Shown here: piece after piece, positions 25,547 through 36,813 of the stretch | Layout: every line of letters begins with the position of its first letter | How positions within the stretch are numbered: the stretch's first letter is position 1 | Assembly (NCBI RefSeq): GCF_002844235.1 | Contig: NZ_PGTS01000004.1 | Coordinates: forward strand, 372,001-436,000 | Source of the DNA: Thalassospira povalilytica | GTDB taxonomy: Bacteria > Pseudomonadota > Alphaproteobacteria > Rhodospirillales > Thalassospiraceae | Direction of reading: 5' to 3' | DNA length: 64,000 nucleotides | Made by a program: the position numbers and the translations under genes | The notes under the pieces: model-generated | Seen by the model: only the letters and a program-made list of their open reading frames with translations | The model's database searches: none | Told to the model about the DNA's origin: nothing

Positions 25547-25578
25547 AAAACGGCTGGGAACATGTTTCCAGCCGTTTT
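25547..25578. terminator. Bidirectional terminator between nrdB and the CDF gene
   Basis: AAAACGGCTGG (25547-25557) pairs with CCAGCCGTTTT (25568-25578), with a 10-nt loop. Serves both convergent genes. Confidence 0.9.
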
Positions 25579-25602
25579 CATTCAAGCCTAGTCTTTTGGC
25601 GG

Positions 25603-26622
25603 TTAGCGCCCCATGGCGGCGACTTCGCTTCCGGCGTTGGACACCGGGATGTCGTGTTGACCGGCGCGTTTGGCGCGACCGGTGTGCCAGAATTCCGGGT
25701 CTTCGGTATAGCCGCTATATTCATCGAGATGGATGTCTTCGGGCGGTTCGGGATGGATGGTGATATCAAGATCGGGATATTCGGAACGGATGCTGTCCAT
25801 TACCTGATGGCAGATGGTGTGCGCTTCGCGCATCAACATCCCGCCATCCATGATCAGTTCGATCTCGGCAAAGCGATGCACGCCCGATGACCGTGTGCGC
25901 AGGCGGTGAATGCCGATCACCGATGCGTTTTTCATGGTCAGTTCAATAATGCGCTGGCTGTCGGAATCGGGCAGTTCCGCATCCATCAGGACCTTGACCG
26001 AATTGCGTCCGACCTTGATCGCGGAAAACAGCAGGAAGCTTGCCACCAGTGCGCCGATTGCCGGATCGGCCCAGGCAAATCCCGATACCCCGGCAAACAG
26101 GGCAATGATCACGGCAAGATTGGCCAGAATGTCGCTGCTATAATGCATGGAATCGGCATCAACCGCCACCGATCCCGACATTCGCACCGCCTTGCGCTGC
26201 AACAGTACCAGACCAACTGTCATGACAAGTGACACCGCCATGATCCAGATGCCTTCATAGGCAAAGGAAATCTGTTTGGGTTCATTGAGCCTTGATGCGG
26301 CCTCGGCCAGGACCAGAACAGCCGCCCCGATCATGAAGGCCGACTGAAACAGCCCGGCAAGGGGTTCTGCCTTGCCATGGCCGAAACGGTGATCATGATC
26401 GGCCGGGCGCCATGCCGAACGGACCGCCATGAAGTTGATCACAGACGTGCCGACATCAAGCATACTATCAATCATGGAGGACAGCAGACTAACCGAGTCC
26501 GTCAGGAACCAGCCAACCGCCTTGATGATGATCAGGGTCGCAGCAATGACAATGGAGGCCGTCGTTGCACGACGTGCCCACATTTCTTTCTGCGCTATGT
26601 CAATGACGGGACATTGACTCAT
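25603..26622 (-). CDS. Cation diffusion facilitator (FieF/CzcD-type) metal exporter
   Basis: 339 residues from ATG 26622, chosen because AGAGGT lies nine bases upstream; the frame opens 11 codons earlier. Six predicted membrane helices, with metal-site residues in SMIDSMLDVG and in DADSMHYSSDILAN (HxxxD), then a cytoplasmic C-terminal domain with HRLRTRSSGVHRF. Uses the proton gradient to expel divalent metals such as Zn, Fe, Cd or Mn; the ligand set does not decide which. Divergent from ccmF. Confidence 0.92.
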   Translation of the reverse strand: MSQCPVIDIAQKEMWARRATTASIVIAATLIIIKAVGWFLTDSVSLLSSMIDSMLDVGTSVINFMAVRSAWRPADHDHRFGHGKAEPLAGLFQSAFMIGAAVLVLAEAASRLNEPKQISFAYEGIWIMAVSLVMTVGLVLLQRKAVRMSGSVAVDADSMHYSSDILANLAVIIALFAGVSGFAWADPAIGALVASFLLFSAIKVGRNSVKVLMDAELPDSDSQRIIELTMKNASVIGIHRLRTRSSGVHRFAEIELIMDGGMLMREAHTICHQVMDSIRSEYPDLDITIHPEPPEDIHLDEYSGYTEDPEFWHTGRAKRAGQHDIPVSNAGSEVAAMGR

Positions 26623-26818
26623 ACGTTGTTGACCTCTGGCCGCCCAATCTGCCACCTGACAGCGGTTTTATAGCCTGTTTGAGCATAATATGTAATGACT
26701 ATTGCCATATTTTCGCCCAGCGTTGTGCAGCAAATAGCGCATATTTGATATTCCGCAAGGTTTCCAAGCCTGTTTTAAGGGATTATATCTCGCAATCGGG
26801 CGCACAAGAGAGAACCTA

Positions 26819-28801
26819 ATGATTGTAGAGATCGGACATTACGCACTGATATTGTCACTTGTTGTGGCACTCGCCCAGTCGACCTTGCCGTTTTTGGCCG
26901 CATCGCGCAGAGACCCGGTTCTTTTGATGGTGGCGCCGCGACTGGCGATTACCTGTTTTGCACTGGTCGCCGCCAGTTTTCTGGCGCTGACCTATGCATA
27001 TGTGGCGTCTGATTTCTCTGTTCTCAATGTTCTGTCCAACAGCCATACCTCCAAACCGATGATCTACAAGATCACCGGTGTGTGGGCGAATCACGAAGGA
27101 TCGATGCTGCTTTGGGTGATGATCCTGACCCTGTTTGGTGGTGCGGTTGCCGCGTTCGGGCGCAATCTTCCGCCAACGCTTCTGGCCCGCGTGCTGGGCG
27201 TGATGGGGCTGATTGGTGTTGGCTTTATTCTGTTTATCGTTCTGACCTCAAACCCGTTTGAGCGCGTGATCAACCCGCCGCTTGATGGTGAGGGCATGAA
27301 CCCGTTGCTGCAAGACCCTGGCATCGCCATCCATCCGCCCTTCCTGTATCTGGGCTATGTCGGGTTTTCCGTTGCCTTTGCCTTTGCAGTCGCCGCCCTG
27401 ATTGAAGGACGGGTTGACCCGGCATGGGCGCGCTGGGTCCGTCCATGGACGCTGGCGGCATGGGTCTTTCTGACCGCTGGTATCGGGCTTGGTTCCTGGT
27501 GGGCCTATTACGAGCTTGGCTGGGGCGGCTGGTGGTTCTGGGATCCGGTGGAAAACGCATCCTTCATGCCATGGCTTGCCGGTACGGCGCTGTTGCATTC
27601 GGCGATTGTGGTTGAAAAACGTGATGCGCTGAAAAGCTGGACGATCTTTTTGGCGATCCTGGCGTTTTCGTTCTCGTTGCTTGGGACGTTTCTGGTGCGT
27701 TCCGGGGCGCTGACATCGGTTCATGCCTTTGCCACCGATCCGACGCGTGGCGTGTTTATTCTGTTCTTGCTGTTTATTACGGTTGGCGGGTCGCTTGGCC
27801 TTTATGCATGGCGTGCGCCCAACCTTCGGGGTGGCGGACTGTTCCAGCCGATTTCGCGCGAAGGCGCACTTGTGTTTAACAATGTGCTGCTTTCGATTGC
27901 GGCGGCCATGGTGTTGCTGGGCACGCTTTATCCGCTGTTGCTTGAAACCGTGACCGGGGAAAAGATTTCGGTAGGCGCGCCGTTCTTCAACGCGACCTTT
28001 GTGCCGATCATGACCCCGGTCATCATTGCCATGGCACTGGGTCCGCTGATGCCATGGAAACGTGCCGACCTTTTGGGCGTGTTCAACAAGCTCAAGATCG
28101 CGCTGGCGGCAACGGTTGTGGTCGTTCTGGTCACCTTGTGGCTTGCCGGCGGGCCGGCCTTTGCCCTGTTCGGGCTTGGACTGGCGACCTGGCTGTTTGT
28201 CGGGTCGATCCTTGAATGGGCCGGGCGGATCAAGCTTTTGCGCGAACCGTTCGCCACAAGTCTGCGCCGGATGAAGAACCTTCCGCGTTCGTCCCATGGC
28301 ACCATGCTGGCCCATGCCGGGGTTGCAATCGTGGTTGCCGGGATTACCGGATCACAAGCCTGGACCGAAGAAGCCGTGCAGTCGCTTGCGGTCGGGGAAA
28401 GTGCACAAATTGCCGATCATACCTTTACGCTCAGCGCGATCCGGGAATATCAGGGGCCGAACTTTGTCGCCCGTGAAGCAACCATCACCATTGCCACACC
28501 GGGTGAACGCACGGTCATTCTGACGCCTGAAAAACGTGTCTATACGGTCGAGGGCATGCCCACCACCGAGGCCGGGATTCAATCAAGCTTTACCGGCGAT
28601 ATCTATGCCGTAATCGGCGATCAGGATGAAAGCGGCAAGTGGATCACGCGGTTCTATGTCAAACCGATGATCCCGTGGATGTGGGCCGGCGGCCTGATCA
28701 TGGTGTTTGGCGGGCTGATGTCGCTTTCGGACAGACGTTACCGGATTGGTGCGCCGACCCGTTCCCACAAGGCAGCGGCCAAAGCCGTTCCCGCAGAATA
28801 A
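26819..28801 (+). CDS. ccmF: Cytochrome c heme lyase subunit CcmF
   Basis: 660 residues with about fifteen predicted membrane helices. The tryptophan-rich heme-handling segment WGGWWFWDPVENASFMPWL is present (residues about 238-256). CcmF works with CcmH and CcmI to attach heme from CcmE to apocytochrome c at the periplasmic face. AAGAGAGAA lies a few bases upstream of the start. ccmI follows after 22 bp. ccmE is not upstream and ccmG/ccmH are not downstream, unlike the common order. Confidence 0.95.
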   Translation: MIVEIGHYALILSLVVALAQSTLPFLAASRRDPVLLMVAPRLAITCFALVAASFLALTYAYVASDFSVLNVLSNSHTSKPMIYKITGVWANHEGSMLLWVMILTLFGGAVAAFGRNLPPTLLARVLGVMGLIGVGFILFIVLTSNPFERVINPPLDGEGMNPLLQDPGIAIHPPFLYLGYVGFSVAFAFAVAALIEGRVDPAWARWVRPWTLAAWVFLTAGIGLGSWWAYYELGWGGWWFWDPVENASFMPWLAGTALLHSAIVVEKRDALKSWTIFLAILAFSFSLLGTFLVRSGALTSVHAFATDPTRGVFILFLLFITVGGSLGLYAWRAPNLRGGGLFQPISREGALVFNNVLLSIAAAMVLLGTLYPLLLETVTGEKISVGAPFFNATFVPIMTPVIIAMALGPLMPWKRADLLGVFNKLKIALAATVVVVLVTLWLAGGPAFALFGLGLATWLFVGSILEWAGRIKLLREPFATSLRRMKNLPRSSHGTMLAHAGVAIVVAGITGSQAWTEEAVQSLAVGESAQIADHTFTLSAIREYQGPNFVAREATITIATPGERTVILTPEKRVYTVEGMPTTEAGIQSSFTGDIYAVIGDQDESGKWITRFYVKPMIPWMWAGGLIMVFGGLMSLSDRRYRIGAPTRSHKAAAKAVPAE

Positions 28802-28823
28802 GCGTCAGGGCTAGGAAACCTTC

Positions 28824-30062
28824 ATGACCATCTGGATTGTTCTTGCCGCCATTACGCTTCTTGTTGCGGGCTTTGTCCTTTGGCCGGTCCTGCGTCAGCG
28901 TGAAACGGGTGCCGATGCTGCGTCTGATGACGACGATCAAAACGGCAATAACGAACTGAACCATGATCTTGCGGTTTATCGCGACCAGCTGGCCGAGATC
29001 GAGCGCGATATCGAACGCGGTGTCCTCAGCACCGAACAGGCCAATGCGGCACGTATCGAAGTACAACGCCGTATCCTGAATGCAGATCAGCGCATCAAGG
29101 CCCGGGAAAGTGGGGCGACATCACGCATCGGCAAGCCGTCACTTCGGATATATTCCGCCCTTGCGATTGTGCTGTTTCTGATTGGCGGGTTCGGGCTTTA
29201 TCTTGATCTTGGCAGCCCCGATATGCCCGACCGCCCGATTGCCAGCCGGGCTGATGAAATCAATGCCATCCAACAGGCAGAATCGATCAATAGCGACCGG
29301 CTTGCTGCACTCAACCGCGCGGTCAGTGATCTTTCGCAAAAGCTGATTGCCGATCCGGAAAACCTTAAAGGGTGGGAACTGCTTGGCGCCAGTCTGATGG
29401 CGCTTGGCCGCCCAGTCGAGGCACAGACCGCGTTTCTTGAGGCCGTCAAACTGTCTGATCGCGATGGCGATTATCTTGCCATGTATGCGGAAAGCCTGAT
29501 CCGTGGCGACAATGGCCAGATCAATGCAACCGCACGCGGTGTCCTTAAAGAAGCCGCGACAACCCAAAGCGGCGACCCGCGCATCCAGTATTATCTGGGC
29601 CTTGCCGATGCACAGGATGGCAATATTGCCGCGGCTGTTGATCGCTGGATCGCGCTTGCCAACAGTGCCTCGGCTGATGCGGCCTGGTTGCCGATGGTGG
29701 TTGCCCGGATCAAGGATGCCGCCCTTGCCCAGGGAATTGATATCGAAGGGCGACTTGATGTCGCAAAGGCCGCGCCATCCAATGGTCCAAGCCAGGACGA
29801 TGTCGCCGCCGCCCAGCAAATGACACCCGAAGAACGTCAGGACATGATCAATTCGATGGTCGATGGACTGGCTGACCGTCTTGACGGCAATCCGGACGAT
29901 CCGGAAGGCTGGGCACGGCTGATGCAGGCCTATATGGTGCTGGGGAAACAGGACAAGGCACAGGCCGCCTATCAGAAGGCATCGGATGTGTTTGCCGATC
30001 AGCCCGATCTGGTCGCCCGGTTTGATGCATTGGCCAAAGAGATCGGGATCACAGCAAACTAG
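28824..30062 (+). CDS. ccmI: Cytochrome c biogenesis protein CcmI
   Basis: 412 residues. Two N-terminal membrane helices (IWIVLAAITLLVAGFVLWPV and the stretch around residues 108-130) flank a cytoplasmic coiled-coil loop (YRDQLAEIERDIERGVLS), followed by a periplasmic TPR domain (GWELLGASLMALGRPVEAQT; GWARLMQAYMVLGKQDKAQA). CcmI brings apocytochrome c to the CcmFH lyase. The arrangement is complete, so this is the fused form. Confidence 0.92.
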   Translation: MTIWIVLAAITLLVAGFVLWPVLRQRETGADAASDDDDQNGNNELNHDLAVYRDQLAEIERDIERGVLSTEQANAARIEVQRRILNADQRIKARESGATSRIGKPSLRIYSALAIVLFLIGGFGLYLDLGSPDMPDRPIASRADEINAIQQAESINSDRLAALNRAVSDLSQKLIADPENLKGWELLGASLMALGRPVEAQTAFLEAVKLSDRDGDYLAMYAESLIRGDNGQINATARGVLKEAATTQSGDPRIQYYLGLADAQDGNIAAAVDRWIALANSASADAAWLPMVVARIKDAALAQGIDIEGRLDVAKAAPSNGPSQDDVAAAQQMTPEERQDMINSMVDGLADRLDGNPDDPEGWARLMQAYMVLGKQDKAQAAYQKASDVFADQPDLVARFDALAKEIGITAN

Positions 30063-30412
30063 ATCCCGATCAGGCCGCCCCCGATGATCTGGGCTGGCAA
30101 TTCGCGGGATGGCGCTGTAAAACTGTTTGCAGTTGATGAACCTGGCAACCATTCCCCGACACATTGCCAGCCGGGCGATACCACCCGTTTTCACCCATCA
30201 TGATCCGCCCGGAAATCCGGCGGATACGGCGGTGATAAAAATATCCCTTCTCCCCTTCCACCACCACTTATGAGATATTATATTTCATACGTAAGAATAA
30301 TGATTTCTACTTTAACAAGGCCTTATTGATTTGATTTTCGTGTCAAAGTATGAGAACCAGTCTTAAGGGTAGCTAATTTAGCAAATTGCTATTCTAGGAT
30401 ATGGGGTGCGGT
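30063..30412. other. AT-rich gap after ccmI
   Basis: No ORF stands out. From about 30265 to 30400 the sequence becomes clearly AT-rich compared with the surrounding genes and leads directly into a terminator hairpin, so a small RNA gene is possible. No promoter could be fixed with confidence. Confidence 0.35.
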
Positions 30413-30449
30413 CGATGGTTGGGGAACCATCGTTCTCTTTTCTTTTTAT
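30413..30449 (+). terminator. Orphan terminator between ccmI and response regulator
   Basis: CGATGGTT (30413-30420) and AACCATCG (30425-30432) with loop GGGG, followed by TTCTCTTTTCTTTTT. It is 350 bp past the ccmI stop, so it either ends the ccm transcript late or ends an unannotated short transcript. Confidence 0.7.
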
Positions 30450-30516
30450 AATTCAAGAGATTCGCAGAGCGGGAAACAGGGACGGGGTATAGGATAACTA
30501 CCCACCCGATTGGATA

Positions 30517-30972
30517 ATGGGTGCAATGTCGGCTCACGCAAATGGCATAACGAACAATCTGTTGCTGATTGAAGATAATCCGGGTGACGCACGTCTTGTG
30601 CGCGAAGCTCTTCGGGAATTCAAACGCCCGGTGGAGCTGCATCACGTCAAGGATGCCACGACAGCGTTGCAGTTCCTGCAGCAAGACGGCCCCTATCGGA
30701 ATGCGCCGCGCCCGCGCCTGATTCTTCTTGATCTTAATATGCCGCGCAAGGATGGTCGCGAAATGTTGCGCGATATCCGCAATGATCCCAATTCGGCTTC
30801 AATCCCTGTCATTGTCCTGACGACGTCGGGGGCGGACCACGATGTTGATCTTTGTTATGCTGCCGGGGCAAACTGTTATTTGCGCAAACCGGTCGATGTG
30901 ACAGAATTCATCGATCTGATGAAAATGATCGAATCCTTCTGGCTGGGGCTGGCTTTAACCCCGACGCCGTAA
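30517..30972 (+). CDS. Single-domain response regulator (Rcp1-like)
   Basis: 151 residues, receiver domain only, no output domain. Acidic pair E19-D20 in LLIEDNPGDARLVREAL, phosphoacceptor D72 in ILLDLNMPRKDG, T102 and K124 (YLRKPVD) are present. The ENPGD-like start and the length fit the Rcp1 group, whose members usually partner hybrid or phytochrome-type histidine kinases; no kinase gene is near. Start uncertain: ATG 30526 (MSAHANG) is nearly as good. The orphan permease gene follows after 22 bp. Confidence 0.9.
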   Translation: MGAMSAHANGITNNLLLIEDNPGDARLVREALREFKRPVELHHVKDATTALQFLQQDGPYRNAPRPRLILLDLNMPRKDGREMLRDIRNDPNSASIPVIVLTTSGADHDVDLCYAAGANCYLRKPVDVTEFIDLMKMIESFWLGLALTPTP

Positions 30973-30994
30973 CCCACCTGCCAGCGAGACGCGC

Positions 30995-33619
30995 ATGTCC
31001 CGCCTGCCATCATCTTCTTCGCGTTACGCCACATGCAAAGCCATCGGTCGCTTTGTCCATTGTCAGCTTCGCAGACCGACTGCGGGCATATGGGCGCTGT
31101 TTGCGACCCTGGTGTTTGCAATCACCACCCTGTCACTGACGGTCAGCATGACCCATTCAGTACGCGATGCGCTGCGCCAGTCGGCCGAACAAACAATCGG
31201 TGGCGATATCTCGTTACGGCTGTTTCACCGACCGCCAACAGATGCGGAGTTGGGGTTCCTTGAAACTTTCGGCATTGTGGCTGTCAGTGCCGAACAACGC
31301 GTCATGATCCACCCCAAACCCGATCAACCCGGAATTTTATCGGAACTCAAGGCCGTTGACCGGACATATCCGCTTTTCGGGGATGTGAAGCTTTCGCGGC
31401 CCGGCCCGGTCAGCGCCATTCTGGCAAACGATGATGATGATGATGCCGGTGGCAACAAAAACCTGCCCGGGGCAATCGTTGATCAGGATTTTCTTGATCA
31501 AAGCGGACTTTCGATCGGCGATGTCATTCATCTCGGCGATCAGCAATATCGTATTCGCGCAGGGTTGCTGGCCGAACCGGAACGACAGTTCAGGCTGTTT
31601 TCACTGGGACCGCGCATTATCGTATCGCTTGATGACTATCGAAAGAACGCCCTGCTATCTTCAGACAAACAGGTTTACTGGTATAGCCGACTGAAACGCA
31701 GCCAAGCTGACCCCCGCCCCAACAGTCAGGTGATCGCCGATATCGAAGCCCGCTTTCCCGAAAGTGGCTGGCGCATTGTGAATGCTGCTGATGGCATCCC
31801 GGGTATCGAGCGGATCGGCGAGTTCGCCACAGCCTTTGTCAGTTTGATCGGCATTGCGATCTTTGCCATTTCAATGAGCGCGATTGCCAATGCCATTCGA
31901 ACCGATTTGAACGGTCGGCAGGATCAGTTTGCCCTGATGCGCGCCGTCGGGGTCAGACCGGGGCAACTTGGCATCACCATCGCCGGGTTGGTCTGGGGCA
32001 TTGCGGTTGTGGCATTGATTGTATCGGCATTTATCACCCAGCTTTTGGCCGGTATGATCGCCCCGATATTTGCAAGCAACCTTGGCATTACACTTAACCC
32101 GTCAGTCCATCAATGGACTGATATTACGGGCTTTGTTGCGTGTTTTGTGGCTCTGCTGTCAATCGGACCGATACAGACGGCATGTGCGGTCAAGCCGGCC
32201 CTGCTGTTTCGCCATCAGACCGACAAAACGCCGCACGGGTCAGGCACGCAACATTCCGGGGCGTGGCTGACCCGCGCAGCAATCCTGACATCGGCCATCG
32301 CTGTTATCTGGTTTGCAATGCGCCTGATCGGGTCCGGTTGGTTTTCCGGTATTTTGATCGCGGTGCTTGTGCTGTGTCTGTCGGGATTTATCGGCGTCGG
32401 GTTTTTGATGCGCAAGGTTTCAGCACTGGCCGCACATCGATGCGCGGGATCACCATCCTTGAAACTGGCCCTGCGCAATATTGCCCGCCCGACCAGCCCG
32501 ACGGTCACTGTTGCCGCGTCATTTGGTCTGGCAGTGACATGCCTGTTTGCGGTCATTGTGTTCGGGGCACTGGCGGGACATCACCTTAGATCCGTCTTGC
32601 CAACTGAAACCCCCGATCTGGTGTTTTTTGACCTGCCCCCCGATCAGCAGACCACTTTCCGGACTGCCGCCCTTGCCGTGCCATCGGTGGAAGCGATCGA
32701 ACAAATGCCATTCGTGCATGGTCGGGTAACCCGTCTTAACGGCAAGCCGGTTGTCCTTGATCAGGTGCCACGACGCTATCACTGGTTTATCCGTGGTGAC
32801 CGGGGTCTGTCTTGGGCGCGTCACCCAAACACAACATTGCAAAAGGCCGAACTTGTGGCTGGTGATTGGTGGCCAGACGATAGTATCAATGCAAACCTTG
32901 TGTCGCTTGATGCCGATATTGCCCATGCACTTGGTCTTGGGCTCGATGACAGCATTTCGGTCAATATTCTGGGTCAGCGGCATGACCTAAAGATCGCCAA
33001 TCTGCGCAAGATCGACTGGTCGCGCCTTGGCCTTGATTTTCCGATGGTATTGTCCCCGATGCAGCCGCCATTTGCCCATGGCGTGATCACGACAATTGAC
33101 CTCGTCCCGTCATCCGCATCCCGAAATACCGCCGCCGCGATCAGCCGCCTTGGCGATCAGTTTCCCGCCGTTCCGATGATCCGGGTATCGGATGTCATGG
33201 ATCGCCTTGGCACCCTGTTTGACCAGGTGCACGGCGTTCTGTTGCTGTTGACGGTAATGGCAACCGTCGGGGCCTTGCTGGTGATTGTGACCGGGTTGAT
33301 TGCCCAGCGTCAGGATGGCGCGGCCAACCTTGCGATGCTGCGTGCCCTTGGTATTCGACCGGGGCAAATCATTCGGACAGGCGCACTTGAAACCGGCATT
33401 GTGGTTGCGGCAAGCGGGGTTCTGGGCACGGTGGCCGGGACAAGTGTCGCGGTGCTGGCAGCATCGCGCCTCGGATCATTCGACGTCGCGGAGACCGTGG
33501 TAATGATGGCGCCCCTTGCGGCAGGGGCCGTGGCACTGATCGGGATCATCGGGTTTGGTGGCGGATGGATTTTGCAACAGGCATCCCTTCGGGCACAGTC
33601 GGGTTGGCGTCGCGGATAG
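30995..33619 (+). CDS. FtsX-like (YbbP-type) ABC permease, no adjacent ATPase
   Basis: 874 residues. Membrane helix near residues 30-52, a large periplasmic MacB-like domain, three helices around 285-400, two more near 425-475, a second helix and periplasmic domain from about 505, and three C-terminal helices (GVLLLLTVMATVGALLVIVT onward). This duplicated layout matches YbbP/FtsX-type permeases involved in envelope lipoprotein or lipid handling. Such genes usually lie beside a YbbA/LolD-type ATPase; none is in this window near it. Low conservation motifs, so substrate unknown. Confidence 0.85.
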   Translation: MSRLPSSSSRYATCKAIGRFVHCQLRRPTAGIWALFATLVFAITTLSLTVSMTHSVRDALRQSAEQTIGGDISLRLFHRPPTDAELGFLETFGIVAVSAEQRVMIHPKPDQPGILSELKAVDRTYPLFGDVKLSRPGPVSAILANDDDDDAGGNKNLPGAIVDQDFLDQSGLSIGDVIHLGDQQYRIRAGLLAEPERQFRLFSLGPRIIVSLDDYRKNALLSSDKQVYWYSRLKRSQADPRPNSQVIADIEARFPESGWRIVNAADGIPGIERIGEFATAFVSLIGIAIFAISMSAIANAIRTDLNGRQDQFALMRAVGVRPGQLGITIAGLVWGIAVVALIVSAFITQLLAGMIAPIFASNLGITLNPSVHQWTDITGFVACFVALLSIGPIQTACAVKPALLFRHQTDKTPHGSGTQHSGAWLTRAAILTSAIAVIWFAMRLIGSGWFSGILIAVLVLCLSGFIGVGFLMRKVSALAAHRCAGSPSLKLALRNIARPTSPTVTVAASFGLAVTCLFAVIVFGALAGHHLRSVLPTETPDLVFFDLPPDQQTTFRTAALAVPSVEAIEQMPFVHGRVTRLNGKPVVLDQVPRRYHWFIRGDRGLSWARHPNTTLQKAELVAGDWWPDDSINANLVSLDADIAHALGLGLDDSISVNILGQRHDLKIANLRKIDWSRLGLDFPMVLSPMQPPFAHGVITTIDLVPSSASRNTAAAISRLGDQFPAVPMIRVSDVMDRLGTLFDQVHGVLLLLTVMATVGALLVIVTGLIAQRQDGAANLAMLRALGIRPGQIIRTGALETGIVVAASGVLGTVAGTSVAVLAASRLGSFDVAETVVMMAPLAAGAVALIGIIGFGGGWILQQASLRAQSGWRRG

Positions 33620-33924
33620 GACCAGAGACCACACCAGACAGGGCACTCTGCCCATGCTGACCTGAGCTGAGCTGGGCTGGGCTAGGCTAGGCTAGTTTGG
33701 ACCGGGCCAGACTTGCCCCACACCAAAGCAGATAGCGGGCCCCGTCCACCCCATACATGACTGCGGCCCGAATGTGCACACCAGGGTAGCGAAATTCCGG
33801 ATGGGGTCATTCCGCTTACAGGCTTGGGACATCTTGAAGCCCCCAAAATCCATGCGCAGCGCATCCTGAATTATGGTGTCACCATCATGTGATGGACATC
33901 TATCAGAACGAGACACCACCAACA
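33620..33924. other. Gap between orphan permease and ATP synthase genes
   Basis: About 300 bp without a convincing gene; the short frames here have no Shine-Dalgarno or family sequence. Contains the pentanucleotide repeat listed separately. Confidence 0.4.
33664..33693. repeat. Pentanucleotide tandem repeat, six copies
   Basis: Six successive 5-mers ending in GCT: GAGCT twice, GGGCT twice, AGGCT twice, followed by a decayed AGTTT. The paired stepwise change suggests slippage with point mutation. It lies 44 bp after the permease stop, outside any gene. Confidence 0.75.
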
Positions 33925-33954
33925 AAAAAGGCCGCCCACAAGGGCGGCCTTTTT
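33925..33954. terminator. Terminator of the ATP synthase operon
   Basis: AAAAAGGCCGCCC (33925-33937) pairs with GGGCGGCCTTTTT (33942-33954), loop ACAA. Symmetric, so it also stops rightward transcription from the permease gene. Confidence 0.92.
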
Positions 33955-33975
33955 CAGGAATATTTCAACTGACGA

Positions 33976-34380
33976 TCAGTTGGTCAGGGCAGCAATCTGT
34001 GCACGGGCAATTTCGAGCGCGCGCTCGGCATTTGCCTTGTCGTGGGCAGTGCTGGCTGCCTTGAGGTCGGCAGTTGCCTGCTCAAGACGTGCCTGTGCTT
34101 CGTCAGCTTTCAGATCGGCAACCGGAACCGCTTCTTCTGCCAGAATGGTGCAACGCTCGGGATTAACCTCTGCGACACCACCGGCGACGAAGATACGTTC
34201 GGAAACCTTACCACCTGCATAGATGTCGATGACACCCGGACGAATGGTCGAGATCATCGGCGAATGCTTCGGCAGCACACCAAAATTCCCGTCCGTGCCC
34301 GGAACAACGACCATCTCGACCGGCTCTGATTTGAGCAGGGCAGACGGTGAAACAAGTTCCAGTACAGTCGTATCAGTCAT
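33976..34380 (-). CDS. atpC: ATP synthase F1 epsilon subunit
   Basis: 134 residues. N-terminal beta-barrel with the family sequence VPGTDGNFGVLPKHSPMIST and a C-terminal helical hairpin (ARLEQATADLKAAS onward). Central-stalk subunit that links rotation to catalysis and can inhibit hydrolysis. Last gene of atpHAGDC. Confidence 0.96.
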   Translation of the reverse strand: MTDTTVLELVSPSALLKSEPVEMVVVPGTDGNFGVLPKHSPMISTIRPGVIDIYAGGKVSERIFVAGGVAEVNPERCTILAEEAVPVADLKADEAQARLEQATADLKAASTAHDKANAERALEIARAQIAALTN

Positions 34381-34421
34381 GACAATCCTCGCTCCTTAGC
34401 CGGAGGGGGACCGAAACTGCC

Positions 34422-35873
<1,452 letters not shown>

Positions 35874-35892
35874 TTAACTTCCTGCGACCCGC

Positions 35893-36783
35893 TTACAAAG
35901 CCTCGGCGCCGGAAATGATTTCAATCAGTTCATTGGTGATCTGAGCCTGACGTGAGCGGTTGTACTGGATGCTCAGTCGGTCGATCATGTCGCCGGCATT
36001 GCGGGTTGCGTTATCCATCGCGGACATACGCGCGCCGTGCTCGGATGCGCTGCTTTCAAGCATTGCACCGAAAATCTGGACGCCAACGTTACGCGGCAGC
36101 AAATCAGCCAGAATGGCTTCTTCGGACGGTTCGTAGTCATAAACCGCAGAAGAACCAGTAGCTTCTTCCTGCTCAGCAGCTTCTTCACCGACAAACGGGA
36201 TGAGCTGCTGTGCTGTTGCCACCTGCGAAATCGCGGACACGAACTTGTTGTAGAAGATCGTGCAGACGTCGAATTCGCCTTCGTCATACAGCGCCAGAAC
36301 TTTATCGCCAACTTCGGAAGCAGAAGAGAAATCAATGCCCTTCTTGCCTTCGATGCCGGTATACCGGGCGACAATACTGTCACCAAATTCACGCTTGAGC
36401 GCATCTGCGCCTTTGCGGCCAACACAGATCAGCTTGACCGTTTTGCCTTCGGCCTGCAGGGCCTTGGCTTTCAAACGGGCAGCTTTGACGATCGATGCGT
36501 TGAAACCACCGCAAAGGCCACGGTCAGCGGTGAAGACAACGAGCAGATGCACATTGTCTTTACCCGAACCGGCCAGAAGCTTCGGAGCGCCTTCATTGCT
36601 ACCGACGGCGGTTGCAAGACGACCCAGCATCGTCCCCATGCGTTCAGCATAGGGACGGGCTGCTTCGGCTGCATCCTGTGCACGACGGAGCTTGGAGGCT
36701 GCCACCATCTTCATCGCCGAGGTAATCTTCCTCGTCGATTTGACGCTGGCAATGCGCGAGCGCAGATCCTTCAAACTAGCCAT
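35893..36783 (-). CDS. atpG: ATP synthase F1 gamma subunit
   Basis: 296 residues, normal length. N-terminal coiled-coil start [37 protein letters not shown] in the middle, and the C-terminal rotor helix ending [20 protein letters not shown]. Rotating central shaft of F1. A long-looking spacer of 52 bp follows to atpD. Confidence 0.97.
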   Translation of the reverse strand: MASLKDLRSRIASVKSTRKITSAMKMVAASKLRRAQDAAEAARPYAERMGTMLGRLATAVGSNEGAPKLLAGSGKDNVHLLVVFTADRGLCGGFNASIVKAARLKAKALQAEGKTVKLICVGRKGADALKREFGDSIVARYTGIEGKKGIDFSSASEVGDKVLALYDEGEFDVCTIFYNKFVSAISQVATAQQLIPFVGEEAAEQEEATGSSAVYDYEPSEEAILADLLPRNVGVQIFGAMLESSASEHGARMSAMDNATRNAGDMIDRLSIQYNRSRQAQITNELIEIISGAEAL

Positions 36784-36813
36784 TGCGTTTCCTCCTTCGC
36801 CTAAGTTTCAGTC

